A DNA stretch of 64,000 nucleotides from the NCBI GenBank assembly GCA_913031145.1, contig CAJWCO010000004.1, positions 38,018-102,017 on the forward strand, given 5' to 3'. Shown here piece after piece: positions 26,455 to 36,250 of the stretch; positions within the stretch are counted from its first letter, which is position 1, and each line of letters starts with the position of its first letter. The notes beneath the pieces are model-generated. The model had not been told where the DNA came from. It saw nothing but the letters and a program-made list of their open reading frames with translations, and made no database searches. The translations under genes and the position numbers were made by a program. The stretch comes from an uncultured Cellvibrionales bacterium (GTDB lineage: Bacteria; Pseudomonadota; Gammaproteobacteria; Pseudomonadales; Porticoccaceae).

Positions 26455-28356
26455 CTACAAATATTTTAAACGTTGCTCTATGGCATTTTTAATACTAGCT
26501 GCATCGAGCCCAGCATTACAGAGTTGTTCGCTGTGTTTCGCATGATCTGCAAATAGGTCAGGCAAGCCGAGGTGGAGAATGGGCATAACAATATTGAGTC
26601 CCGCCATACGTTCGCTAACGGCAGCCCCTGCGCCTCCAGCAACGCTATTTTCTTCTAAGGTGACGAGCAGTTCATGCTCATTAGCGAGCTTTTTAATAAG
26701 CTCATCATCGAGGGGTTTGACAAAACGCATATCGGCAACGGTAGCGTTAATCTGATCGCCAACCTCTAACGCGGCGGGCAGGAGAGTGCCAAAATTCAGT
26801 ATGGCTATTTGAACACCTGATCGGCGCAGTACGCCCTTACCAATTGCCAACAGTTGCATGGCTTCTTGGATGGGAGCGCCAGGGCCAATTCCACGCGGAT
26901 AGCGCACGGCGGCAGGACCCGAAAACTGATAGCCGGTATATAGTAACTGGCGTGTTTCGTTTTCGTCAGACGGAGTCATTACAATGACATTCGGAATACA
27001 GCGCAAATAACTAATATCATAGGCACCGGCGTGTGTGGCGCCATCCTCGCCTACTAAACCGGCGCGGTCGATGGCAAATAACACGTCTAGGTTTTGTAGA
27101 GCCACATCGTGAATGACTTGATCATAAGCGCGTTGTAAAAAGGTGGAGTAGATTGCCACAACGGGTTTTACATCATCGCATGCCATTCCCGCAGCTAAAG
27201 TGACTGCATGTTGCTCTGCAATCGCAACGTCTTCAAAGCGCTCGGGAAAGCGTTCCGCAAAGTCGTTCATGCCTGAACCTTCACACATCGCTGGCGTAAT
27301 GGCGATTAAGCGATCGTCTATTTCTGCCATGTCGCACAGCCAGTCTCCAAAGACTTTTTGATACTTGGGCAGAACGAGGGCTTTTTTATGCTCGCTGAGT
27401 TCGTTTATCTCGAGTTTTGATTGGACTTTTGTGAGGGCATGATATCCCACTGGATCATCTTCGGCGGCCTCAAAACCTTTGCCTTTATGCGTAATAACGT
27501 GCAGCAAGACGGCACCTTTCATATCTTTCAGATTTTCAAGCGTTTCGATTAATAGCGTCAGATTGTGTCCATCGATAGGCCCGACATAGTAAAACCCCAA
27601 CTCCTCAAAGATCGTTGCGGGTGACACCATGCTTTTCATATATTCTTCAGTACGGCGCACGAAGTTGGTTGTGCTTGGCATTGAGCTCAGCGCTTTCTTA
27701 CCACTTTCACGGAACTGCGTATAAAATTTACTGCTCCACAACTTGGAAAAGTACGTCGATAGCCCGCCGACATTTCGAGATATTGACATCTGGTTATCAT
27801 TAAGGACAACCAACAAATTGGCGTCTACGTGGGCGGCGTGGTTAATCGCTTCAAAGGCGATACCCGCGGTCATTGCCCCGTCCCCCATCACGGCGACTGT
27901 CTTGCGTTCGATGCTTCTCTGTGCAGCCGCCATCGCCATACCCAATGCTGCGCTCATAGACGTGCTCGAGTGGCCGACACCAAATGTATCGTAGACGCTT
28001 TCAGAGCGCTTCGGAAAACCCGACAACCCCCCCTGATGCCGCATACTTAACATTTGCTCGCGACGACCAGTGAGAATTTTGTGTGGATAGGTCTGGTGGC
28101 CGACGTCCCAAACCAGTCGATCATGCGGCGTATCAAATACGTAGTGGAGCGCAACTGTTAGTTCTGTGACGCCCAACCCTGCGCCAAAGTGCCCCCCTGT
28201 TTTGCCAACACAATACAACAAGTAGGCACGTACCTCGTCGGCAACATCGGCAAGTTTTTCAAGGTCGAGTTTGCGCAGGTCCTGCGGACAGTCAATCTCG
28301 TTTAAGATTGGTGTATGAGGGCGCTGATCGGGTATTTCTCTGAAGGTCTTTGCCAT
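26455..28356 (-). CDS. dxs: 1-deoxy-D-xylulose-5-phosphate synthase
   Basis: A 633-residue thiamine-diphosphate enzyme making DXP from pyruvate and glyceraldehyde-3-phosphate, the first step of the MEP isoprenoid pathway. The ThDP/metal motif GDGAMTAG is at residues 158-165. The catalytic region AEQHAVTLAAGMA and the phosphate-binding RYPRG near 480 are present, and length is normal. It is the last gene of the xseB-ispA-dxs run, 89 bases after ispA. Confidence 0.97.
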   Translation of the reverse strand: MAKTFREIPDQRPHTPILNEIDCPQDLRKLDLEKLADVADEVRAYLLYCVGKTGGHFGAGLGVTELTVALHYVFDTPHDRLVWDVGHQTYPHKILTGRREQMLSMRHQGGLSGFPKRSESVYDTFGVGHSSTSMSAALGMAMAAAQRSIERKTVAVMGDGAMTAGIAFEAINHAAHVDANLLVVLNDNQMSISRNVGGLSTYFSKLWSSKFYTQFRESGKKALSSMPSTTNFVRRTEEYMKSMVSPATIFEELGFYYVGPIDGHNLTLLIETLENLKDMKGAVLLHVITHKGKGFEAAEDDPVGYHALTKVQSKLEINELSEHKKALVLPKYQKVFGDWLCDMAEIDDRLIAITPAMCEGSGMNDFAERFPERFEDVAIAEQHAVTLAAGMACDDVKPVVAIYSTFLQRAYDQVIHDVALQNLDVLFAIDRAGLVGEDGATHAGAYDISYLRCIPNVIVMTPSDENETRQLLYTGYQFSGPAAVRYPRGIGPGAPIQEAMQLLAIGKGVLRRSGVQIAILNFGTLLPAALEVGDQINATVADMRFVKPLDDELIKKLANEHELLVTLEENSVAGGAGAAVSERMAGLNIVMPILHLGLPDLFADHAKHSEQLCNAGLDAASIKNAIEQRLKYL

Positions 28357-28445
28357 TGCAATCGACGGATCTTAGCTGGTTTGTACACGAGGGCGACATA
28401 CTACAACAAAAATGCCTCGCCGCCCAAAAGGAGAATGCAGATCAG

Positions 28446-29324
28446 CTAAAAATTTCGGGTAACGATAAAGTTTGCAATACTTCGCAGGCGATCAGCGCGA
28501 TCACCAAATATTTCAAGACTCTCAATGCTGTTGTTGTAGAGTTCCGTTACATTTTCTTTGGCCATCTCAAGCCCCAGCAGTGATGTGAAAGTCGTCTTTC
28601 CACCATTCATGTCAGAACCCTGTTCTTTACCCAGTTCTTCCGTCGAACTCTCAAGGTCAAGAATGTCGTCTTGAATCTGAAAGGCCACCCCGATCGAGGT
28701 GCCAAAGGTACGCAAGGCAACCAATTGCTCTTCGTCGGCTTTGGCGGTTCCAACCGCACCCATTATGACGCTTGATTCGATCATGGCGGCGGTTTTGAGG
28801 CGATGCATTTCAACCAGCTTTGGCAGGTCTATTTCACTCCCCGTAGAGACAAGGTCAATGGCCTGCCCGGCCACCATGCCAGAGCTACCTCCACCCCTAA
28901 TTAATAGTCTCAACAGTTCTAAATGGGTCGGCTGATCCAGCCCTTCAATATCAATCAATTGCTGAAAGGCGAGGGACTGCAAAGCGTCACCAGCGAGTAT
29001 GGCAATACCTTCGCCATACTCCACATGACAGGCCGGCTTACCTCTGCGCAGGTCATCGTCGTCCATTGCCGGCAGATCATCATGTATTAACGAGTAAGCG
29101 TGCATCATTTCGATTGCAGAGGCTATTTTTATTGTCGTTTCGTCAATGTCTGCAACTGCGCATGCCGCTCCGTAGCACAATAGAGGACGAATTCGCTTAC
29201 CGCCATTAAATACAGAGTAACGCACAGCGCCGTGTAGGCGCTCGGCTGACCCGTCTTCCGTTGGGAGGAAAGCTTCCAGTTGAGCGTTCACTTGCCTGTG
29301 GCAGTTTAGGATAAAATTTTCCAT
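28446..29324 (-). CDS. ispA: Farnesyl diphosphate synthase
   Basis: A 292-residue cytosolic prenyl transferase that extends IPP and DMAPP to farnesyl diphosphate. The first Asp-rich motif is DDLPAMDDDDLRRG at residues 82-95 and the second is FQIQDDILD near 230. Residues before the first motif and its DDxxxxD spacing fit bacterial IspA. It starts 11 bases after xseB and precedes dxs, so precursor supply and use are encoded together. Confidence 0.96.
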   Translation of the reverse strand: MENFILNCHRQVNAQLEAFLPTEDGSAERLHGAVRYSVFNGGKRIRPLLCYGAACAVADIDETTIKIASAIEMMHAYSLIHDDLPAMDDDDLRRGKPACHVEYGEGIAILAGDALQSLAFQQLIDIEGLDQPTHLELLRLLIRGGGSSGMVAGQAIDLVSTGSEIDLPKLVEMHRLKTAAMIESSVIMGAVGTAKADEEQLVALRTFGTSIGVAFQIQDDILDLESSTEELGKEQGSDMNGGKTTFTSLLGLEMAKENVTELYNNSIESLEIFGDRADRLRSIANFIVTRNF

Positions 29325-29335
29325 AAAAGATCCGG

Positions 29336-29575
29336 CTAGTTTTGGTCGGGCTCAAAGACTTGGCCCAAAAGGTTATCACCTTGCTGGACCAATAACTCCA
29401 CGCGTTGCTCAGCACTCTTAAGTGCTAACTGGCATTCGCGTGCTATCGTGATTCCTTGCTCAAAGGACTTCAGGGATTCTTCCAAGCTAAGTTCTCCGCC
29501 TTCTAATGAACTTACTAGTGTTTCCAAACATCCCAGTTGACGCTCAAAGTCTATGCTCTGTGTATCTGTCACCAC
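29336..29575 (-). CDS. xseB: Exodeoxyribonuclease VII small subunit
   Basis: A 79-residue helical subunit that binds XseA to form exonuclease VII, a single-strand-specific DNase. The family pattern FERQLGCLETLVSSLEGGEL followed by SLEESLKSFEQG is clear. The start is one of two adjacent GTG codons at 29575 or 29572. It is first in the run with ispA and dxs, the standard gammaproteobacterial order. xseA is not in the window. Confidence 0.95.
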   Translation of the reverse strand: MVTDTQSIDFERQLGCLETLVSSLEGGELSLEESLKSFEQGITIARECQLALKSAEQRVELLVQQGDNLLGQVFEPDQN

Positions 29576-30269
29576 CTACCAAACCGCCTTATCCATGCAC
29601 ATTGGAGTATTTTTAACCACACACACTATCGAACCCTTGTCTCTGGGTCAATCTGTCAGGCGCATTTTTATGCAATATCCTCTTTGCTTTGTGATTTTCG
29701 AGCCATATTAGGCGTTTGAACGCGCTTTCGGAGTCATATTAGAGATTAATTAAGGTGCTTAAATGCGAAAATGCACCCTTTAAATGAAGCAAGGTAGACT
29801 TCGTTCAAGTGATAATGTGATTGGTATATGGTCTTCGAGTTGTCAATTGTGTATGACTTTAAGACTGGATACGAAGGCGTTTGTCATACGGTAGTCTTCG
29901 CGTTGCGTGTGGTATTTTGATAAAAGGCAATTTTCATGTCGCGTCAGGTTATCTCGTCTGGGCACATTTCGAGGACAGCGACAAGCATGAGTATTAATGA
30001 TGCGCTCGTTGCCACTATCGTGTTAGTTGCGACAGGTCCACGATACGCCTGCTAACCATTAGTGAGGGGAAGGGATTAATGGTCAGCAAGCGTATCGGGT
30101 TTAGTCTTTGACCGTGATTTTGGCCAAGAGTTCTTACGTTTTTGTGAAATTGACACTTTTTGTTCGATGGTCCTGCTATGCACGCCACAAGCCCCCCGCG
30201 TTGTAGACAATTAATTGCGCGAAGAGACAGTCACCTATGCCTTTAAAAAAGCTGGGTTTCCGTTTGCTC
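29576..30269. other. Gene-free stretch between xseB and the CBS gene
   Basis: About 690 bases holding the xseB promoter region, a long hairpin at 30041-30097 and no convincing gene. A 39-codon plus-strand frame (about 29937-30056, beginning MSRQVISSGH) ends inside the hairpin but has no family likeness. Confidence 0.6.
30041..30097. repeat. Long near-perfect inverted repeat
   Basis: Arms of 21 bases (30041-30061 and 30077-30097) pair at 19 of 21 positions around a 15-base purine-rich loop. The outer eight pairs (CGATACGC/GCGTATCG) are perfect. There is no T tract on either strand, so a simple terminator is unlikely. Confidence 0.8.
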
Positions 30270-31109
30270 TTACAACAGATCTCGATAGATTGGGTCAAAA
30301 TTCGCGGCGACCTGATTACGGTTAAATTCACTCACAACGCTTAATAATTGGCGACATGTGATTTGGCCTACCAGTTTTCCATGATCCACGACCGGTCGCC
30401 GTCGGCGACCCTTAATAAGCATGTCGTTGGCAACACCCACTATGTCGGAGTGTAATAAACAGGACTCAACCTTGGCGATCATATGCTGTTCGACATGGTC
30501 GGTGAAAATCGCGGCACCCTTTAGGCTGACGAGAATCTGTCTACAGGTAATTTGGCCAACTAGACGACCCTTATCGAGTACGGGTCGGCGCCGCCGTCCC
30601 TTGCTGAGCATATCGCTCGCAACCTCTCTAATATCCGCCTCGGGCGTACAAAATTCGATCGCGTGGGTCATATGTTCCTGAACCTGACCTACCTCACGGT
30701 GATCGTTATAAATGGCGGATAAAATTGCCCGTAAACAATCCATTTCCGACAGGACTCCGAGAAGCTTATTTTGTTTGTCGACCACGCATAATCCGGATAC
30801 GCGGTTTTCAATAATCGAGGTGATTGCGGAAAAAACGTCAGTCTCTGGTGTTACCTTGATCGGGTGTAATTGCATGAAGTGGCCGACCTCAGTCACGTCA
30901 TGGGTTTGCGGATTAAATTGGGAAAGGCCTACGCGGAGGCAGTCCATCTCTGACAATACGCCTAACAGCACATTGCGGTGATCAACGACGCAGAGCCCGG
31001 ATACCCGATGCTCGAGTATCATTGCGACAGCTTTATCCAGCCCGTCACTCATCCCAATCTTGACTGGGTTGTGTTGCATATAATCGCTTAAGTCTACAGA
31101 ACGTAACAT
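30270..31109 (-). CDS. Protein with four CBS domains
   Basis: A 279-residue soluble protein made only of CBS domains, which usually bind adenine nucleotides as energy sensors. Domains 1 and 2 are near copies (VSGLCVVD then LLGVLSEMDCLR), as are 3 and 4 (KGRRRRPV then LVGQITCRQ), so the protein arose by duplication of two different units. AAGGGGAT precedes the ATG at 31109. It starts only 29 bases after nuoN on the same strand and may be read with the NADH dehydrogenase operon. No enzyme domain is attached; the partner is unknown. Confidence 0.9.
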   Translation of the reverse strand: MLRSVDLSDYMQHNPVKIGMSDGLDKAVAMILEHRVSGLCVVDHRNVLLGVLSEMDCLRVGLSQFNPQTHDVTEVGHFMQLHPIKVTPETDVFSAITSIIENRVSGLCVVDKQNKLLGVLSEMDCLRAILSAIYNDHREVGQVQEHMTHAIEFCTPEADIREVASDMLSKGRRRRPVLDKGRLVGQITCRQILVSLKGAAIFTDHVEQHMIAKVESCLLHSDIVGVANDMLIKGRRRRPVVDHGKLVGQITCRQLLSVVSEFNRNQVAANFDPIYRDLL

Positions 31110-31138
31110 TACATCATCCCCTTTATTTCACAATCTCA

Positions 31139-32569
31139 CTAAAGACGGCCGATTAGGTCAATTAATGGTTGTGGCCAAGACCCTATGGCTAAAACTGCAA
31201 GCATCAGTAACAGGGCCACTGGATTACGCCAACCTAGCACAGTTGGTGAGCCTTTATTGAGCTGATGAGGTTCTGCACTCATCGTGAATATCACCCTTAA
31301 ATAATAATAAATGGCGATGGCACTGCCGATCATTAATGTGCCCAGAAGTAACCAAAGCTGTGCGTTCAGAGTCAAAGTAATGAGATAAAATTTGCCCATG
31401 AACCCAGCTGTCAGTGGAATACCTGCAAACGATAGCATTGCCACAGCTAGCGTTATTGCTTGCGCTGGATGGCGCCAAAAAAGTCCGTCGAAAGCTTGCA
31501 TGTCGGAGTCTTCTTCGCCGCCGACATTCGCAATCACGGTGAGCGCAGCAAGGGTGGTCACGATGTACGCCACCAAGTAAAAACTAATGGCTGCTCGCCC
31601 GAGTTGTTGCGTGTCACCGAGGTGAGGTAACGCGATGATTGCGACTAACAGGTAACCAAAATGCGCTGTTGATGAGTACGCAATAAGTCGCTTAATCTGT
31701 TGCTGGCGGAGCGCCAACCAATTGCCGACTAACATTGACGCTACCGCAACGACGCTAAGTGCATTCATCAAAGATTCATAGCGATATAATTGCCCGTCCA
31801 GGATCAGCCGCACCATCGCGACGAACATAGCCCCTTTTGAAAGCGTCGCGAGAAAAGTCGTTACTGCAGTGGGGGCTCCCTGATACACATCGGGGGTCCA
31901 CATATGGAAGGGTACGAGGGATAACTTAAAACCCATGCCCGCTAATACGATGGCGGCTCCTGCCAGGACGAGCAAAGGGTTGTTTAAGTAGCCAGACGCC
32001 GCTTTGGCCCCCATGCCCGCGAAGCTAAGATCTCCGGTTGCGCCGTATAGAAGTGCAAAGCCAAACAACAACATGGCGGATGCGCAGGCCGACAGTACCA
32101 AATATTTGACTGCGGCCTCCAGCGGTAAATCCCCGCTCTTTGGAAAGGCGATCATGGCATAAAGGGCAATTCCCATCAGTTCCATGCCCAGTAATAACGA
32201 AGCCGTATGAGCAGCCTGCACTAGTACGACAGCTCCAAGCGTCGAGAGGATCAGAAGCAGGTAATATTCCTCTTTGGTGTCCGCTTGTGTATGGAATATA
32301 TCTCGGGATAGTGCCAGCGTTATAAGTGCGCAAAAGATCAGCAGCGCGCTAAACCAAAGGCCCCACGCATCTACTTTTAACAGTGGGCCAACGTCCTGTG
32401 AAAAGTTACTGGCAGAGTAAATGCTCAATAATGTTGTGAGTAAGCCCAAAGTGCTGATCCACCAAGCAATCCGATGATCGCGCTTGATCGATGCCTGAAT
32501 CATCAGAATGAGTGCTGTCAGTGATAGTGAGATTATCGGTGATAGCACTAACAATTGATCAGAATTCAT
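31139..32569 (-). CDS. nuoN: NADH-quinone oxidoreductase subunit N
   Basis: A 476-residue membrane subunit of complex I, one of three antiporter-like proton channels. About 14 helices are visible, with the family core around GMGFKLSLVPFHMWTPDVYQGAP and the Lys-bearing helices. The start is the ATG at 32569 (MNSDQLLVLSP), overlapping the nuoM stop as ATGA; the longer upstream frame is the reverse side of nuoM. It is the last nuo gene. Confidence 0.96.
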   Translation of the reverse strand: MNSDQLLVLSPIISLSLTALILMIQASIKRDHRIAWWISTLGLLTTLLSIYSASNFSQDVGPLLKVDAWGLWFSALLIFCALITLALSRDIFHTQADTKEEYYLLLILSTLGAVVLVQAAHTASLLLGMELMGIALYAMIAFPKSGDLPLEAAVKYLVLSACASAMLLFGFALLYGATGDLSFAGMGAKAASGYLNNPLLVLAGAAIVLAGMGFKLSLVPFHMWTPDVYQGAPTAVTTFLATLSKGAMFVAMVRLILDGQLYRYESLMNALSVVAVASMLVGNWLALRQQQIKRLIAYSSTAHFGYLLVAIIALPHLGDTQQLGRAAISFYLVAYIVTTLAALTVIANVGGEEDSDMQAFDGLFWRHPAQAITLAVAMLSFAGIPLTAGFMGKFYLITLTLNAQLWLLLGTLMIGSAIAIYYYLRVIFTMSAEPHQLNKGSPTVLGWRNPVALLLMLAVLAIGSWPQPLIDLIGRL

Positions 32570-34083
32570 TGGGTAATCCCTAGCGCCGTTGAGTCGAGGA
32601 GTCCCCCAAGCGCTGTTTGGGATACGTCGAGTATCGGTTGAGGGTAAAGCCCGAGTGCGATTAATGCGATCATCATTAGCGACATTGTGAGCATCTCGCG
32701 CGGACCAAAGTCTGCGAGTGGGAGCTTGTCGGAATGCGTATTGGGTTGCCCCTGAAAGGAGCGTTGCATCAATATGAGCGAGTAAACGGCGCCGGTGATC
32801 AAACCCATTGCGCCCGCTACCGCCATCCATTCATTTATCTGAAAAACGCCTAAAAGAATGAGAAATTCAGCCACAAAGTTGCCTAATCCCGGTAAGCCAA
32901 GAGCGGCGATGATAAAAAACATGGCGACGGCTCCCATGCGCGGCATCTGTTGCCAAAGCCCCCCCATCTCTCTCATGTCACGGGTATGCAAACGCTCCTG
33001 GAGTGCGCCTGCGATCATAAACAGCGCGGCTGTACTGAAGCCGTGAGCGATCATTTGCATAATGGCGCCTTGCAGAGCCAGCGTATTCCACGCGTAGACA
33101 CCTAATAAAATAAAGCCCATGTGACTGACACTGCTGTAGGCGACGAGGCGTTTGAAATCAGTTTGCGAAAGGGCCGCAATGGCACCATAGATGATGCCAA
33201 CGATTCCTAGCAGCATTGCAACGGGCGCAAAATGCATTGACGCGTCTGGAAATAAGGGCACAGCGAAGCGAATTAAGCCGTAGGCGCCCGTTTTAAGTAA
33301 AATGCCGGCGAGAATGACACTGCCAGCTGTGGGTGCTTGGGTGTGCGCATCCGGCAGCCACGTGTGAAAAGGAAAGCCTGGGAGTTTCACTACAAAGGAG
33401 ATAAAAAATCCTAGCATCAACCAATACGCGGTTGTTTCGTCCATTTTGGTCTGTAAAAGGTCGAAATAGCTAAAGGTGTAAACGCCGGTTACTTCGCGGT
33501 TAACCGCGACCAACGCCAAAATGGCAACGAGCATGAGAAGGCCACTTGCTTGCGTAAAGATAAAAAACTTCATTGCCGCGTAACCACGATTTTCATGTCC
33601 CCAAATGGCGATCATAAAGTACATGGGGATTAACATAATTTCCCAAAACAAAAAGAACAAAAACAAATCGAGCGCCATGAAAACGCCGAGAACCCCCGCC
33701 AGGGTCCAAAGCAAATTAGCCTCAAAAACCCCCTGACGATACTGAATGTCTGTCCACGAGGCGCTCACAGCGACAGCCCCTAAAAGTAGCGTGAGTAAAA
33801 TCATCAATAGGCTGATGCCATCAAGCGCCAGCTCAATATGAATGCCAAAAGCTGGAATCCACGGCGTTTTAAAATGCATGAACCAACTGCTTGGATCACT
33901 CGGGGTTGAAGCCTGTAACGCGTTTAAGGCGCTCAACCCAGATATTGAAGTGATCAAATAAATCAACGCTGCAATAATCACAGCTAAAGCGACGATACGG
34001 GGCAGAGATTTGTCGATCCGCTCACAGAGCAAAGCCAAGAAGCCACCCGCCAGGAGTATCAGTAACAGATTCAGCATCACCAT
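32566..34083 (-). CDS. nuoM: NADH-quinone oxidoreductase subunit M
   Basis: A 505-residue antiporter-like proton-pumping subunit. Its core has KLPGFPFHTWLPDAHTQAPT and LVAYSSVSHMGF, typical of NuoM. The ATG at 34083 overlaps the nuoL TAA by one base (TAATG). A second ATG two codons on (MLNLL) is also possible. It is the middle antiporter subunit in the membrane arm. Confidence 0.96.
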   Translation of the reverse strand: MVMLNLLLILLAGGFLALLCERIDKSLPRIVALAVIIAALIYLITSISGLSALNALQASTPSDPSSWFMHFKTPWIPAFGIHIELALDGISLLMILLTLLLGAVAVSASWTDIQYRQGVFEANLLWTLAGVLGVFMALDLFLFFLFWEIMLIPMYFMIAIWGHENRGYAAMKFFIFTQASGLLMLVAILALVAVNREVTGVYTFSYFDLLQTKMDETTAYWLMLGFFISFVVKLPGFPFHTWLPDAHTQAPTAGSVILAGILLKTGAYGLIRFAVPLFPDASMHFAPVAMLLGIVGIIYGAIAALSQTDFKRLVAYSSVSHMGFILLGVYAWNTLALQGAIMQMIAHGFSTAALFMIAGALQERLHTRDMREMGGLWQQMPRMGAVAMFFIIAALGLPGLGNFVAEFLILLGVFQINEWMAVAGAMGLITGAVYSLILMQRSFQGQPNTHSDKLPLADFGPREMLTMSLMMIALIALGLYPQPILDVSQTALGGLLDSTALGITQ

Positions 34084-35930
34084 TAAATAGCCCCGGGGGC
34101 GATTTTCATCGCGACGCCAAGCGTTGCGATCAAGCCGACCATCATGCTTGTGATATACCAACGCATACGCCCTGATTGGGTGGCACTTAGGTGACGATGA
34201 ATTGCTTGGTTAAGGCGCACGATCGCCTCATAGAAGCGGTCTATAGGTTCATTTTGTAGTGCGTTTGCGAGGTTATAGTAAGGCTTCACCGCAATGCGAT
34301 CGAAGACTTCGTCAAGGCGCCAACCACTGCGCAGAAATTGACCAACGCGCTGCACTAAGGGCGTTTTTGTCCAGCTATCGATCCTTGGTCGTTGACCGTA
34401 GAAGCCAATGTAGGCGAGGAATACGCCCAACAGTGGGACTGAAATCGAAATGATTTCTACCCAGTGGGGCGGGTGTTCTGCGTTAACGAGTGGAAAAACG
34501 TCTGCTAACGGCAAACTGAAGTAACCGCCAATAATTGACAGTGCGCAGAGCACAGTGAGTGGCAGAGCCATCTGCCAACCGATTTCGCGATCGGGTTCGG
34601 TTTTAGCATCGCCGAAAAATACGATAAAAACCAATCGAAAACTGTAGATTGCTGTTATTAAGGCGCCCAGTAGACCTGCGCCCCACAACCACGGACCAAA
34701 ATCGGGTCGTTGATAGGCTTGCAGCAAAATAAGATCCTTACTAAAAAAGCCTGCCGTCATCGGCAGCGCAGCGAGGGCGGCAGATCCAATGAGAAAGCTC
34801 CAAAATGTGATTGGCATACGGGTTCTTAAACCGCCCATTTTGAAGATATTGTGTTCGTGATGGAGACAATGAATGATGGCGCCGGAGCCTAAAAATAATA
34901 ACGCTTTAAAAAATGCATGGGTCATGAGATGAAAGACACCTGCGGTCCATGCGCCGACTCCGAGGGCTAAAAACATGTACCCGATTTGACTGATCGTAGA
35001 GTACGCGAGGATCCGTTTGATGTCAGACTGAACGAGCGCTGTACCTGCCGCCATGAGTGAGGTTGCAATCCCGATAAATGCGACGGTATGCATCGCACTC
35101 GGGCTGAGCAAAAAGAGATCATGCGTTCGGGCGATGAGATAAACACCCGCCGTTACCATGGTGGCCGCATGGATCAGTGCACTGACTGGAGTCGGGCCCG
35201 CCATAGCATCGGGTAACCACGTATGCAGGGGAAATTGCGCCGATTTTCCAATGGCACCCCCGAGCAACAGGAGACAAGCAATGGTTGGAAGGCTATCGCC
35301 TATGCTCCACTGCTCGCTGGCGACTTGCATTAGCGTACGGATATTCAGTGTCCCCAGTTCGGTCAATAGAAGTAACAAACCGATGAGCATGGCGGTGTCG
35401 CCAATGCGAGTCACAATAAACGCTTTGCGTGCTGCGCGCCCGTTGGCACTGTCTCGATACCAGAAGCCCACCAGTAAATAACTGCAGACGCCGACGCCCT
35501 CCCAACCGAGGTATAACAGCAGTAGGTTGTCTGCCAATACGAGTATCAACATGGCAGCAATGAACATGTTTAAATAGGCAAAATAGCGCGCATAACTGTC
35601 ATCGTCTTGCATAAATTCGCTAGAAAAGAGATGGATCAAAAACCCAACACCGGTAATCACGCACATCATAACGAGCGTTAAACCGTCGATGTAAAATGAG
35701 ATACGTGGCGCTAGCGAATCAATTTTCATCCATGTCCATAGGGTGACCTCTACCGGTGTTGAGTCGCTTAAAAACTCCAGTGCCACGGCGCCTGTTAAAA
35801 CTGCGGCGAGGCCCACTGACCCAACACCCAAGAGCGCAACAGACCTGCGCGTAAGCCGCGACGAAGCGATCATCAGTAACACTGAACTGGCCAGGGGTAA
35901 CAGGGGTATGAACCAGACAAAATCCCGCAT
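34083..35930 (-). CDS. nuoL: NADH-quinone oxidoreductase subunit L
   Basis: A 615-residue distal antiporter-like subunit. The core reads GKSAQFPLHTWLPDAMAGPT and ILAYSTISQIGYM. The C-terminal extension beyond the 14-helix core corresponds to the long lateral helix that braces the membrane arm in complex I. It follows nuoK after two bases. Confidence 0.97.
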   Translation of the reverse strand: MRDFVWFIPLLPLASSVLLMIASSRLTRRSVALLGVGSVGLAAVLTGAVALEFLSDSTPVEVTLWTWMKIDSLAPRISFYIDGLTLVMMCVITGVGFLIHLFSSEFMQDDDSYARYFAYLNMFIAAMLILVLADNLLLLYLGWEGVGVCSYLLVGFWYRDSANGRAARKAFIVTRIGDTAMLIGLLLLLTELGTLNIRTLMQVASEQWSIGDSLPTIACLLLLGGAIGKSAQFPLHTWLPDAMAGPTPVSALIHAATMVTAGVYLIARTHDLFLLSPSAMHTVAFIGIATSLMAAGTALVQSDIKRILAYSTISQIGYMFLALGVGAWTAGVFHLMTHAFFKALLFLGSGAIIHCLHHEHNIFKMGGLRTRMPITFWSFLIGSAALAALPMTAGFFSKDLILLQAYQRPDFGPWLWGAGLLGALITAIYSFRLVFIVFFGDAKTEPDREIGWQMALPLTVLCALSIIGGYFSLPLADVFPLVNAEHPPHWVEIISISVPLLGVFLAYIGFYGQRPRIDSWTKTPLVQRVGQFLRSGWRLDEVFDRIAVKPYYNLANALQNEPIDRFYEAIVRLNQAIHRHLSATQSGRMRWYITSMMVGLIATLGVAMKIAPGAI

Positions 35931-35932
35931 AC

Positions 35933-36247
35933 TTAACCTCTCATTCTGTCGGCATCGTCCATGTCTAGCGTTTTAAAACGCCGCTGGACTTGTAGAACCA
36001 AACCCAAACCCACAGCAACTTCAGCCGCAGCCACGCTCAGAATGAGCATAAACATGACTTGCCCATCGGGTTGCCCCCAGTGTGCCCCCGCGGCGATAAA
36101 GGCAAGCGCTGATGCGTTTAACATGACCTCCAACGACATGAGAATGAAAATAATATTGCGGCGGATCATCAGGCCCAACATGCCGATACAAAATAGTAGC
36201 GTTGATACGAGAAGCACATGGTTGAGAGGTACGACCAGTTCCTGCAT
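35933..36247 (-). CDS. nuoK: NADH-quinone oxidoreductase subunit K
   Basis: A 104-residue subunit with three membrane helices. The conserved Glu in the second helix (MSLEVMLN) and a second Glu in AAAEVAVGL are the proton-pathway residues of the family. Length is standard. It lies three bases after nuoJ. Confidence 0.96.
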   Translation of the reverse strand: MQELVVPLNHVLLVSTLLFCIGMLGLMIRRNIIFILMSLEVMLNASALAFIAAGAHWGQPDGQVMFMLILSVAAAEVAVGLGLVLQVQRRFKTLDMDDADRMRG

Positions 36248-36250
36248 CTT

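Noticed and set aside
30041..30097. Integron attC site
   Set aside because: The hairpin lacks the conserved RYYYAAC/GTTRRRY core sequences at its ends.
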